Below are positions 37,470 through 44,727 of a DNA stretch of 64,000 bases, one piece after another. The notes beneath the pieces were generated by a model. It saw only the letters and a program-made list of their open reading frames with translations. It ran no database searches and was not told the origin of the DNA. Origin of the DNA: Olsenella sp. An188 (lineage in GTDB: Bacteria; Actinomycetota; Coriobacteriia; Coriobacteriales; Atopobiaceae); the NCBI RefSeq assembly GCF_002160255.1, contig NZ_NFKF01000004.1, positions 1 through 64,000 on the forward strand, given 5' to 3'. Every line of letters starts with the position of its first letter. The first letter of the stretch is position 1. A program made the position numbers and the translations under genes.

Positions 37470-38528
37470 ATGCCGCACTACACGCCCACATCGCCTGTGG
37501 TCTCGGTGCTCATGGTCGTCATGGGCGCCGAGCGCTCGGTGAGGCGTGCGGTCGAGAGCGTGCAGAACCAGACGCTCTCGAACATCCAGCTCGTCGTGGT
37601 GGACGCCGTCGGCTCGGGCCAGGTGACGCGCCAGCTCGAGTCGATCGCCGAGCGCGACCTGCGCGTCGAGCTCGTCAGCGCGGGAGGGTGCGCGCGCCAG
37701 GAGGCCCTCGACCTCGCGCTCGAGCGCTCCAGCGGCACGTACGTGGCGGTGGTCGACGCCGACGGCTGGGCCGCGCCGAAGATGCTCGAGGAGCTCGTCG
37801 ACCTCGCGGACGACCGCGCGCTCGAGCTCGTCGTGGGCGGCTTCACCCTCGCCCTGGAGACGGCGGGCGGGCGCACGGCCGAGCTCGACGTGGCCTCGGA
37901 GGACGAGGTGTTCCTGACGCAGCACGAGTTCAGGGCTGCCGCGTGGCGCATGTTCGCGACGGGGCAGCTGCTCCCGGCGAGCGCCAAGCTCTTCCGGCGG
38001 GACCGCGCCGAGGAGTGGGGCGCGCGCTTCTCGGCGGAGCGCGAGAGCGACCACGGCTTCGTCATCTCCTACCTGCGCGACGTGGAGCGCGTGGGCGTCT
38101 CCTCGAAGGCTCTCTACCACGTGAGCCGCTCCGTCGCGGGCCGCCCCGAGGGAGGGTACCGCCACCTGGAGGAGGAGCACGAGGCCCTGCTGGGGCTCTA
38201 CCGCCACTGGGGGCTCGAGGGGGACGCCGCGAGCATGGAGACCCTGCAGAACCGCTACATCGAGCAGCTCGTCGACTGCGTCGAGGACATCTGCCGCGTG
38301 GGCAGCCCGGTGAGCTCGGGCGAGCAGCGCCGCCAGGTCGAGCGCATGCTCGGCACCGAGCACGCGCGCTTCGCCGCGAGCGTGGCCCGCCCGCGCAGCA
38401 GCCAGGCCCGCTCGATGATCGCCCCCATCCGCGCCGGCAACGTCACCCTGGTCTGCGTCCAGGCGCGCCTGCTCTCGCTGCTGCGCGGAGCCCGCTCGCT
38501 CGACGTGGCGCCGGACGCCTTCGTCTAG
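37470..38528 (+). CDS. Family 2 glycosyltransferase
   Basis: The 352-residue product has the GT-A start VVSVLMVVMGAERSVRRAVE and the DxD-like VVDADGWAAP. The C-terminal half is helical and without recognised motifs. It is likely to add sugars to a cell-surface polymer. An in-frame upstream start exists, but the ATG at 37470 has GGGAGGGAT upstream. It converges on another glycosyltransferase gene. No membrane segment is evident. Donor and acceptor cannot be read from sequence. Confidence 0.8.
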   Translation: MPHYTPTSPVVSVLMVVMGAERSVRRAVESVQNQTLSNIQLVVVDAVGSGQVTRQLESIAERDLRVELVSAGGCARQEALDLALERSSGTYVAVVDADGWAAPKMLEELVDLADDRALELVVGGFTLALETAGGRTAELDVASEDEVFLTQHEFRAAAWRMFATGQLLPASAKLFRRDRAEEWGARFSAERESDHGFVISYLRDVERVGVSSKALYHVSRSVAGRPEGGYRHLEEEHEALLGLYRHWGLEGDAASMETLQNRYIEQLVDCVEDICRVGSPVSSGEQRRQVERMLGTEHARFAASVARPRSSQARSMIAPIRAGNVTLVCVQARLLSLLRGARSLDVAPDAFV

Positions 38529-38572
38529 GGCGGGGCCCCGGACCCCGGTCGTCGGCGTCCCCGCCGCGGCCG

Positions 38573-39697
38573 CTAGACGCGGCTCCCGCGGCGGCTGCGC
38601 GCCGTCCTGAGGGCAAACCCCAGGCCGTTCTCGCGGATGCGGTAGAGCGCCTCCCGCACGAGGTGCGCGAGGTGGCGCCAGTCGCGCCCCCTCGGGGCGG
38701 GAAGCCCCACGACCTCGCAGTACAGGCGCTTGCCCCGCGGGCTTATCGCCCCGCTCGAGAGCACCACGGCTGGGTCGAGCCGCTCCATCGAGTCTTTTAC
38801 GAGCCCGCGCACGGCCTCGTCTCCCAGGCCCGCCCCCTCGGCGGTGATGAGGGCGTAGTTGACGCCGCGCACCGCGAGGGCCTCGAGCACCCGCGGGTCC
38901 TTCTCGCCCGCGCGCTCCGCCGCGTCCATCATGTCGTTCCAGCGCTCGAGCGGGGTGAGGGGGGAGCGGCCCGCGAAGGACTCGGCCTCCATGAGGTCGC
39001 GCTCCCGGTAGTCGTAGACGCACTCGTCGGTGTAGGCGATGCGCTCCGTGCGGCAGAGCGTCTCCACGAGGAAGGGGTTGTCCGCCCAGCCCGCCCCGGG
39101 CACCTCCACAAAGCGGATGCCCTGCTCCTCGAGGTAGGCGCGCCGGTAGAGGGCCGACCAGATCGCGGGGTGGTGCAGCAGCAGCTCAACGCCGTCGCCC
39201 ACGGCAAACGGTTGGCGGCGCGGGCGGACGCGCCCGCGGTACGGGCAGCTCACGCGGACGGGCCCCGAGCCCGCGGACGCGCCGGGGAAGACGCGCCAGT
39301 AGGCCCCCTTCGCCACGTCCACGCCCCGCTCCCCGCCACAGCGCTGCGCACAGGCGAGAAGCGCCTCGATGCCGTCTGGCTCGAGCGTGTCGTCCGGCTC
39401 GACGATGGCGACCCAGGTGCCGCGCGCCACGTCCAGGCCTCGGTTGCAGGACGCCCCGTAGCCCTCGTTGGGCTTGTCCACGATGACGTAGCGCGAGTCG
39501 GCGGCGGCGTGGGCGCGCATGACCTCGGCCGAGCCGTCGGTCGACCCGTCGTTGACGCACACGATCTCGAGCTCCCGGTGGGTCTGCGCCTCGATGCTCA
39601 CGAGGCACTCGTCGAGCGTGGCCTGCGCGTTGTAGATGGGTATGATGACTGACACGAGGCTCGTGACGGGGCTCTCGCTCGCGCCTGTGGTGCTCAT
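38573..39697 (-). CDS. Family 2 glycosyltransferase (WcaA/EpsJ-like)
   Basis: The 374-residue product starts SVIIPIYNAQATLDECLVSI and has VNDGSTDGSAEVM and the metal-binding EPDDTLEPDG, a complete GT-A core in residues about 14-130. The region WADNPFLVETLCRTERIAY is typical of EpsJ/WcaA-type enzymes. It reads leftward, convergent with the gene at 37470 and divergent from the gene at 39787. It probably acts in exopolysaccharide or wall-glycan synthesis. Confidence 0.88.
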   Translation of the reverse strand: MSTTGASESPVTSLVSVIIPIYNAQATLDECLVSIEAQTHRELEIVCVNDGSTDGSAEVMRAHAAADSRYVIVDKPNEGYGASCNRGLDVARGTWVAIVEPDDTLEPDGIEALLACAQRCGGERGVDVAKGAYWRVFPGASAGSGPVRVSCPYRGRVRPRRQPFAVGDGVELLLHHPAIWSALYRRAYLEEQGIRFVEVPGAGWADNPFLVETLCRTERIAYTDECVYDYRERDLMEAESFAGRSPLTPLERWNDMMDAAERAGEKDPRVLEALAVRGVNYALITAEGAGLGDEAVRGLVKDSMERLDPAVVLSSGAISPRGKRLYCEVVGLPAPRGRDWRHLAHLVREALYRIRENGLGFALRTARSRRGSRV

Positions 39698-39746
39698 GTG
39701 GCCTCCCTGGTGACGGACGCGTGGGGCGCACGCTACGGGCGTACCC

Positions 39747-39752
39747 TATAAT
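39747..39752 (+). promoter_or_regulatory. -10 box of the galactofuranosyltransferase-like gene
   Basis: A perfect TATAAT lies 35 bases before the start codon of the + strand gene. No convincing -35 is visible at 16-18 bases. Confidence 0.5.
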
Positions 39753-39786
39753 AGGTCAGTCCCGGACGGCACGCGAAAGGGGAGGA

Positions 39787-40779
39787 ATGCGGCGGCCCGC
39801 CATCGTCATCGTGACCTTCATGCGCCAGCAGCTGCTGGAGGGTCTTCTCGACTCGATCCTCACCCTGACGGTGGCACCGTGGCGCGTGGTGGTGGTCGAC
39901 AACGAGAACTCCCCCGAGACCGCCCGGATCGTCGCCGAGTTCGGCGCGCGGGCGGACGCGCAGTGGGGCCCCACGACCGGGGACGAGGACTCCGAGGGCG
40001 GCGCGTCGCGCGCCGTGTACGACCCGATGCCCGAGAACACCGGCGGGTCGGGCGGGTTCTCCGAGGGCGTGAGGCGTGCCTACGAGCTGGGCGCGGAGTG
40101 GTTCTGGGTCATGGACGACGACGTCAGCGTCCTCCCGGGCGCGCTGGAGACCCTCGGGCGCTGGAGCGAGGAGACCGACGCCGTCATGGGCCAGCGACGC
40201 GACTTCGACGACGGCCACTTCTACTGGCAGCACCGCTTCTGCACCGCGCTGGGAATCTACAACCCCTTCTCGCGCGACGGCTGGCGGCCCGGGGAGCGCT
40301 TCAAGCTCTGCAACGTGCTGTGCTTCGAGGGCAGCTTCTTCTCGCGCCGCGTGGTGGCGAGGATCGGCCTGCCCGACGCGCGCTTCTTCATCTACCTCGA
40401 CGACGCGCTCTACGGCTACCTGGCGAGCAAGGTCACCGACGTCTACTACGTCCCCGACTACGTCCTGAGCCGCCGCCGCGAGGTCCCCAACCAGGGGATC
40501 GGGACGGTCCGCCAGCTCAACTCGACCTCGGACATGACGCGCTTCTACATCACGCGCAACCGGGGCTACCTGGCCCGCTACTTCCAGCTCTACGGGGACT
40601 ACCACGCGCTCGGGTTTGCCGTGGGGACGGCCCTGACCTTCGCCAAGGAGCTCGCGAGGATCGTGCTGGTCGACCGAGGCAGCCTCGTCTCGGGGACGCG
40701 GCGGCTTCTGGCCGGCTGGCGCGAGCAGCGCCGGATCCAGCACGACCCCGCGTGGGAGCCGATGCCCCCGCTGGAGTAG
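39787..40779 (+). CDS. GlfT-like family 2 glycosyltransferase (galactofuranosyl type)
   Basis: The 330-residue product has IVIVTFMRQQLLEGLLDSIL, ENTGGSGGFSEGVRRAYELG and the metal-binding WVMDDDVSVLPGA. This set (NTGGSGGF followed by W-x-MDDD) marks the GlfT/rhamnosyl-galactofuranosyl group. Such enzymes add galactofuranose to wall polymers. The ATG has AAAGGGGAGGA upstream. It is divergent from the previous GT gene. A repeat-bounded cassette starts 25 bases after its stop. Confidence 0.82.
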   Translation: MRRPAIVIVTFMRQQLLEGLLDSILTLTVAPWRVVVVDNENSPETARIVAEFGARADAQWGPTTGDEDSEGGASRAVYDPMPENTGGSGGFSEGVRRAYELGAEWFWVMDDDVSVLPGALETLGRWSEETDAVMGQRRDFDDGHFYWQHRFCTALGIYNPFSRDGWRPGERFKLCNVLCFEGSFFSRRVVARIGLPDARFFIYLDDALYGYLASKVTDVYYVPDYVLSRRREVPNQGIGTVRQLNSTSDMTRFYITRNRGYLARYFQLYGDYHALGFAVGTALTFAKELARIVLVDRGSLVSGTRRLLAGWREQRRIQHDPAWEPMPPLE

Positions 40780-40803
40780 GGGCTGCGGCGGGAGCCACGG
40801 CGG

Positions 40804-40828
40804 GAGGTTCTTCTCGCCGGGCGGTGGG
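40804..40828 (+). repeat. Left 25-bp direct repeat
   Basis: Identical to 42216-42240. It starts 25 bases after the stop of the glycosyltransferase gene and includes GTTCTTCTCGCC followed by GGGCGGTGGG. Confidence 0.8.
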
Positions 40829-41030
40829 GCAGGGCCGCGGTTTGCCACGCAGTCGGTTGGCTAATAAACACTTGAATGGCGAGAAAAGCCCTGTTGGCGC
40901 GAGGCCCCCGTGCGGTCCGCGCCGATTTCATACGCAGTCGAATGGCCACTGTGTGTAGATAGCTACCCCGGGGTAGGAATGTGGTAGGCTATAGACAAAC
41001 GCGACCCCCATGACGGCGAAGGGGGCTCGC

Positions 41031-42056
41031 ATGGCCATCCTGGTCTCCCACAACACAGCTCTTGAGATGCTCCGCTCCGTTCCGCCCCAGCTGGGGGCGC
41101 TGCCGCGGGTTGACCATCCCGTCGCCCTCGAGGGGGTCAGGGCGCGGGCCCGCGACGTGCACGCCGCCAACCTGCGCGAGCTTGGGGTCAGGAGGTCTCC
41201 CACGCACGTGCTCCTGCCCGCGGACGAGCGGGAGATCCGCTCCGCGGACGTGCGGTCCCACCGGACGAGGCTCGACGTGGTTCCCGAGGGGCTCCTTCTG
41301 AGGGCGGCTCCGGGGGTGTACGTCGCGGGGCCCGAGCTCTGCTTCATCCAGATGGCGGGCGTGACCTCGCGCGTGGGGGCGGTCGTGCTTGGCTACGAGC
41401 TGTGCGGCGAGTACGCGCACTTCTCGGAGCTGGTCTCCGGCTACTACGAGCGCGAGCCGCTCACGTCGGTGGCGCGGATCTCCGCGGCGATCGACGCCCT
41501 GGAGGGGCGGGGTGGCCTTCGCGGCGCGGGCGTGGCGCGCGCGGCGCTCGAGTGGGTGTGCGACGGGGCCCGCTCGCCCATGGAGACCGTGGTCTCGGCC
41601 GAGATGTACCTGCCCCGCGAGCTGCAGGGCCTCGGATTCGTGCGCCCGGAGCTCAACTTTGACGTGGCGCTTGACGAGGTTGCGGCGGCGATAACGGGCA
41701 CGAGGCGCTGCTCGGTCGACGTCGCGTGGCCGGCGCGCAGGCGCGGGCTCGAGTACGACAGCCGGGAGTTTCACCTGGACCCCGCTCGTGACCTGCGACG
41801 CAGGGAGGCGCTGGAGCACATGGGCTGGACCATCAACGTGATCGACCTCGACCAGATGGCAGATCACCGCGAGCTCATGAAGACGGTGGCCCTCTTCGAG
41901 GGCGACGTGGAGCGGCAGCCGGGCGGGTCGGCCCCGCCCGAGGAGGTGGCCCAACTTCACGCGAGGCTCCTGCGGGCCACGCGCTGCGGGCTCGGACTCG
42001 AACGGGCGCTCTTCGGCGTCCCCGTCTGCCGGGGCAGCGTGCGGCTGCATTTGTGA
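41031..42056 (+). CDS. AbiEi-like N-terminal region plus DUF559/Vsr-like nuclease-fold protein
   Basis: The 341-residue product has an N-terminal half resembling AbiEi-type regulators (LLLRAAPGVYVAGPELCFIQ, about 80-105). The C-terminal half has DUF559-like order: SPMET with Glu185, then SVDVAWP with Asp230, then GLEYDSREFH with Glu241/Asp243 and a following basic stretch. That spacing fits the restriction-endonuclease-like fold seen in Vsr and DUF559 proteins. No partner toxin gene is adjacent. The ATG at 41031 follows AAGGGGG; an upstream ATG at 41010 has no ribosome site. A -10-like TATAGA lies at 40990. Direct repeats and palindromes flank it. Whether it cuts DNA is unknown. Confidence 0.6.
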   Translation: MAILVSHNTALEMLRSVPPQLGALPRVDHPVALEGVRARARDVHAANLRELGVRRSPTHVLLPADEREIRSADVRSHRTRLDVVPEGLLLRAAPGVYVAGPELCFIQMAGVTSRVGAVVLGYELCGEYAHFSELVSGYYEREPLTSVARISAAIDALEGRGGLRGAGVARAALEWVCDGARSPMETVVSAEMYLPRELQGLGFVRPELNFDVALDEVAAAITGTRRCSVDVAWPARRRGLEYDSREFHLDPARDLRRREALEHMGWTINVIDLDQMADHRELMKTVALFEGDVERQPGGSAPPEEVAQLHARLLRATRCGLGLERALFGVPVCRGSVRLHL

Positions 42057-42061
42057 GGCGT

Positions 42062-42095
42062 GGGTTTGATACGCACTGGAATGCGTATCAAACCC
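42062..42095. repeat. Perfect 14-bp palindrome arm pair, ATACGCA family
   Basis: 42062-42075 pairs with 42082-42095 around the six-base loop CTGGAA. The core is GATACGCA/TGCGTATC. It begins six bases after the stop of the AbiEi/DUF559-like gene and may also end its transcript. Confidence 0.8.
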
Positions 42096-42163
42096 CGGAC
42101 GCTGCGGAGGCCAGCAACAAATTCCCAGCTCAAGGACTTGGCGAGAAGAACCTCGAAAAAACG

Positions 42164-42183
42164 ATACGCATTGAAGTGCGTAT
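42164..42183. repeat. Second ATACGCA palindrome
   Basis: ATACGCA (42164-42170) pairs with TGCGTAT (42177-42183) around TTGAAG. It shares core and loop length with the copy at 42062. Confidence 0.7.
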
Positions 42184-42215
42184 GAAACCGTACGGCGGGG
42201 AGCGGCCGGGGATCC

Positions 42216-42240
42216 GAGGTTCTTCTCGCCGGGCGGTGGG
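42216..42240 (+). repeat. Right 25-bp direct repeat
   Basis: Identical to 40804-40828. It lies 58 bases before the start of the ferredoxin-like gene. Confidence 0.8.
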
Positions 42241-42298
42241 ACGGGCGTAAGGCGTACAATGAAGCGTTGTCCGCACGTTACGAGAGGATGGGCAACCC

Positions 42299-43615
42299 GT
42301 GGCCGAGAAGCGCGACTTTCTCGATGAACTCATCGACCTTCAGAGCGACTGGCGCTCGCTCAAGGAGCTCCCCAACTCGATGGTGGGCTCGCTCGTGGGC
42401 GAGGACGGCGAGCGCAAGGTCTTCAACCCGGCCGACTACAAGGAGAAACCCTTTGCCAACTCCAACCGGTGCCTGCGTGTGGGCTCCGGTCACGACGGGG
42501 TCTGCTCCCGCTGCATCGAGGTCTGCCCGACCCACGCGATCACGATCCACAAGCAGTCGGTGAACATCAGCGAGGACTGCCGCAAGTGCGGGCTGTGCGC
42601 CGCGGTCTGCCCCACGGAGACCTTCTCCACGCGCCGCCACACGCCGCGCCAGGTCTACGACCAGATCGCGCGCGCGGCCTCGTCCTACGAGCAGTGCTAC
42701 GTGACCTGCACCCGCGCGCTCAAGCGGATTCCCCAGGGCAACGAGGTGGTCCTCGCGTGCGTGGGAGCCATCTCGCGCGAGATGTGGTTCTCGCTGCTGG
42801 CCGACTACGACAACATCAGCGTCTACCTGCCCGTGGGCATCTGCGACCGCTGTCGTACCACCACCGGGGAGGCCGTCTACACCGACGCCATCTCCGACGC
42901 CGAGCAGTGGGCGGACGCGGCGCTCGGGCTCGAGGTCGAGCGCTCCGCGATGACCCACGAGCTCACGCGCGCCTACAAGCGCAGCCAGTTCGTGAGCGGG
43001 GCGATCCACTCCGCCGAGCGCCTCGTCTCGCGCAGCACGCCCGCGCTGGCGGGGGCCAAGGCGGTCGCCAAGAAGCTCTCCGACCACACGCAGCGCCTCA
43101 ACCGCCTCCAGAAGGAGCTCGAGAGCGCGGTGGGGGCCAAGACCTCCAACAGCCGGATGCGCACCCTCACGCAGAGCCGCAAGCTCATGATGGGCGCGCT
43201 GCAGCACAACGAGGACCTCGCCGAGCGCGTGCGCCTCGAGGTCCCGGTGTGCGACTCGTCTCTGTGCACGATGTGCGGGGACTGCGCCAAGGCGTGCACG
43301 ACCCACGCGCTCGACGTTGACCGCTCGGGACGCGTGACGGTCCAGAGCGCCTACTGCGTGAGCTGCGGTGCGTGCGCGCTCGTGTGCGAGGAGGGGGCGC
43401 TCACCATGGAGCCCATGGACGTGAGCGAGCTCGTGATCCCGGACAAGGTGGCCGAGGAGGTCGCGCGCAGGAAGGCCGAGGCCAAGGAGCGCGCGGGCAA
43501 GTACATCGAGCAGGGCAAGAGGCAGCTGGAGCGCGCCGCCGACGCCCTGGAGAAGCTCGACGACGGCTCGGAGGGCGCACGCGCCGCGGACGCCGCCTCC
43601 GGCCAGAAGGACTAA
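42299..43615 (+). CDS. Tandem 4Fe-4S ferredoxin-domain protein of unknown role
   Basis: The 438-residue protein has two bacterial-ferredoxin modules. The N-terminal one (about 60-105) contains CSRCIEVCP and CRKCGLCAAVCP. The C-terminal one (about 320-365) contains CTMCGDCAKAC and CVSCGACALVCE. The middle (about 110-315) is mixed and has two more cysteine pairs (CYVTC, CDRCR). An alanine/glutamate-rich helix ends the protein. It may pass electrons in an anaerobic redox complex, but no partner enzyme is next to it. The start is GTG after GAGAGG, with a -10-like TACAAT at 42255. The function is not known to me. Confidence 0.8.
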   Translation: MAEKRDFLDELIDLQSDWRSLKELPNSMVGSLVGEDGERKVFNPADYKEKPFANSNRCLRVGSGHDGVCSRCIEVCPTHAITIHKQSVNISEDCRKCGLCAAVCPTETFSTRRHTPRQVYDQIARAASSYEQCYVTCTRALKRIPQGNEVVLACVGAISREMWFSLLADYDNISVYLPVGICDRCRTTTGEAVYTDAISDAEQWADAALGLEVERSAMTHELTRAYKRSQFVSGAIHSAERLVSRSTPALAGAKAVAKKLSDHTQRLNRLQKELESAVGAKTSNSRMRTLTQSRKLMMGALQHNEDLAERVRLEVPVCDSSLCTMCGDCAKACTTHALDVDRSGRVTVQSAYCVSCGACALVCEEGALTMEPMDVSELVIPDKVAEEVARRKAEAKERAGKYIEQGKRQLERAADALEKLDDGSEGARAADAASGQKD

Positions 43616-43633
43616 GGACGTAAGGAGAAGGAC

Positions 43634-44710
43634 GTGTCCCTTTCGATCGGCATCGTGGGCCTGCCCAACGTGGGCAAGTCGACCCTGTTCACCGCCCTCA
43701 CCAAGAAGGGTGGCCTGGCCGCCAACTACCCGTTCGCCACGATCGACCCCAACGTGGGCATCGTGGACGTGCCGGACGAGCGCCTGGGCAAGCTCGCCGA
43801 GATCGTGCACCCCGGGCGGATCGTGCCGGCCACGGTGGAGTTCGTCGACATCGCGGGCCTGGTCAAGGGCGCCAACGAGGGCGAGGGACTCGGCAACCAG
43901 TTCCTGGCCAACATCCGCGAGACCGACGCCATCTGCGAGGTCGTGCGCTACTTCAAGGACCCCAACGTCATGCGCGAGGTCGGGCGCGTCGGCGAGTTCG
44001 TCGACCCCGCGGCCGACGCGGACACGATCATGACCGAGCTCGTCCTGGCCGACATCCAGACGCTCGAGAAGCAGCTCCCCAAGCTGGAGAAGGAGGCCAA
44101 GCGCGAGAAGGACCTCGCGCTCAAGGCCGACGTGGCGAAAAGGCTGCTCGCGTGGCTCAACGACGGGCGTCGCGCGGCCACGATGGAGATGACCGACGAC
44201 GAGCGCGCCGCCGCCAAGGGGCTCTTCCTCCTCACGATGAAGCCGATCCTCTACGTGGCCAACGTCGACGAGGACATGCTGGGGCAGGAGCTTGCGCCCA
44301 TCGACGGCGTGACGCCGATTCCCATCTGCGCCAAGGTGGAGGCCGAGCTCTCCGAGCTCGAGCCCGACGAGGCGGCCGAGTACCTCGCGGACCTGGGCCT
44401 CGAGAAGAGCGGCCTGGAGACGCTCGCGCAGGCGGCCTACCGGCTGCTTGGCCTGCAGAGCTACTTCACCGCCGGCGAGATGGAGGTCAAGGCCTGGACG
44501 GTGCGCATCGGCGCCAAGGCGCCCGAGGCCGCCGGCGTGATCCACTCGGACTTTGAGCGCGGCTTCATCAAGGCCGAGGTGGCCAGCTACGAGGACTACG
44601 TGGCGCTCGGCGGTGAGGCCGGCTGCAAGAACGCCGGCAAGCTCCGCATCGAGGGCAAGGACTACGTGGTTCAGGACGGCGACGTCATGCACTTCCGCTT
44701 CAACGTGTAG
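43634..44710 (+). CDS. ychF: Redox-regulated ATPase YchF (Obg-like)
   Basis: The 358-residue product begins [20 protein letters not shown] and has the switch region [20 protein letters not shown], then the C-terminal TGS domain ending [14 protein letters not shown]. YchF/OLA1 proteins bind ribosomes and prefer ATP. The start is GTG after AAGGAGAAGG, 18 bases from the preceding gene, so the two are probably cotranscribed. It converges on the TIR operon. Confidence 0.96.
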   Translation: MSLSIGIVGLPNVGKSTLFTALTKKGGLAANYPFATIDPNVGIVDVPDERLGKLAEIVHPGRIVPATVEFVDIAGLVKGANEGEGLGNQFLANIRETDAICEVVRYFKDPNVMREVGRVGEFVDPAADADTIMTELVLADIQTLEKQLPKLEKEAKREKDLALKADVAKRLLAWLNDGRRAATMEMTDDERAAAKGLFLLTMKPILYVANVDEDMLGQELAPIDGVTPIPICAKVEAELSELEPDEAAEYLADLGLEKSGLETLAQAAYRLLGLQSYFTAGEMEVKAWTVRIGAKAPEAAGVIHSDFERGFIKAEVASYEDYVALGGEAGCKNAGKLRIEGKDYVVQDGDVMHFRFNV

Positions 44711-44727
44711 GGCGCCCGTCGCGGGCG

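Larger units (their letters stand above)
40804..42240 (+). mobile_element. Putative cassette bounded by 25-bp direct repeats, carrying an AbiEi/DUF559-like gene
   Basis: Perfect 25-bp direct repeats lie at 40804-40828 and 42216-42240. Between them is one gene (41031-42056) and several ATACGCA-type palindromes, intact on the right (42062-42095, 42164-42183) and decayed on the left (about 40840-40870 and 40926-40943). No transposase or integrase is present. The repeats contain the 12-mer GTTCTTCTCGCC that is common in this genome, but they extend 13 bases beyond it. Mobility is an inference. Confidence 0.5.
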
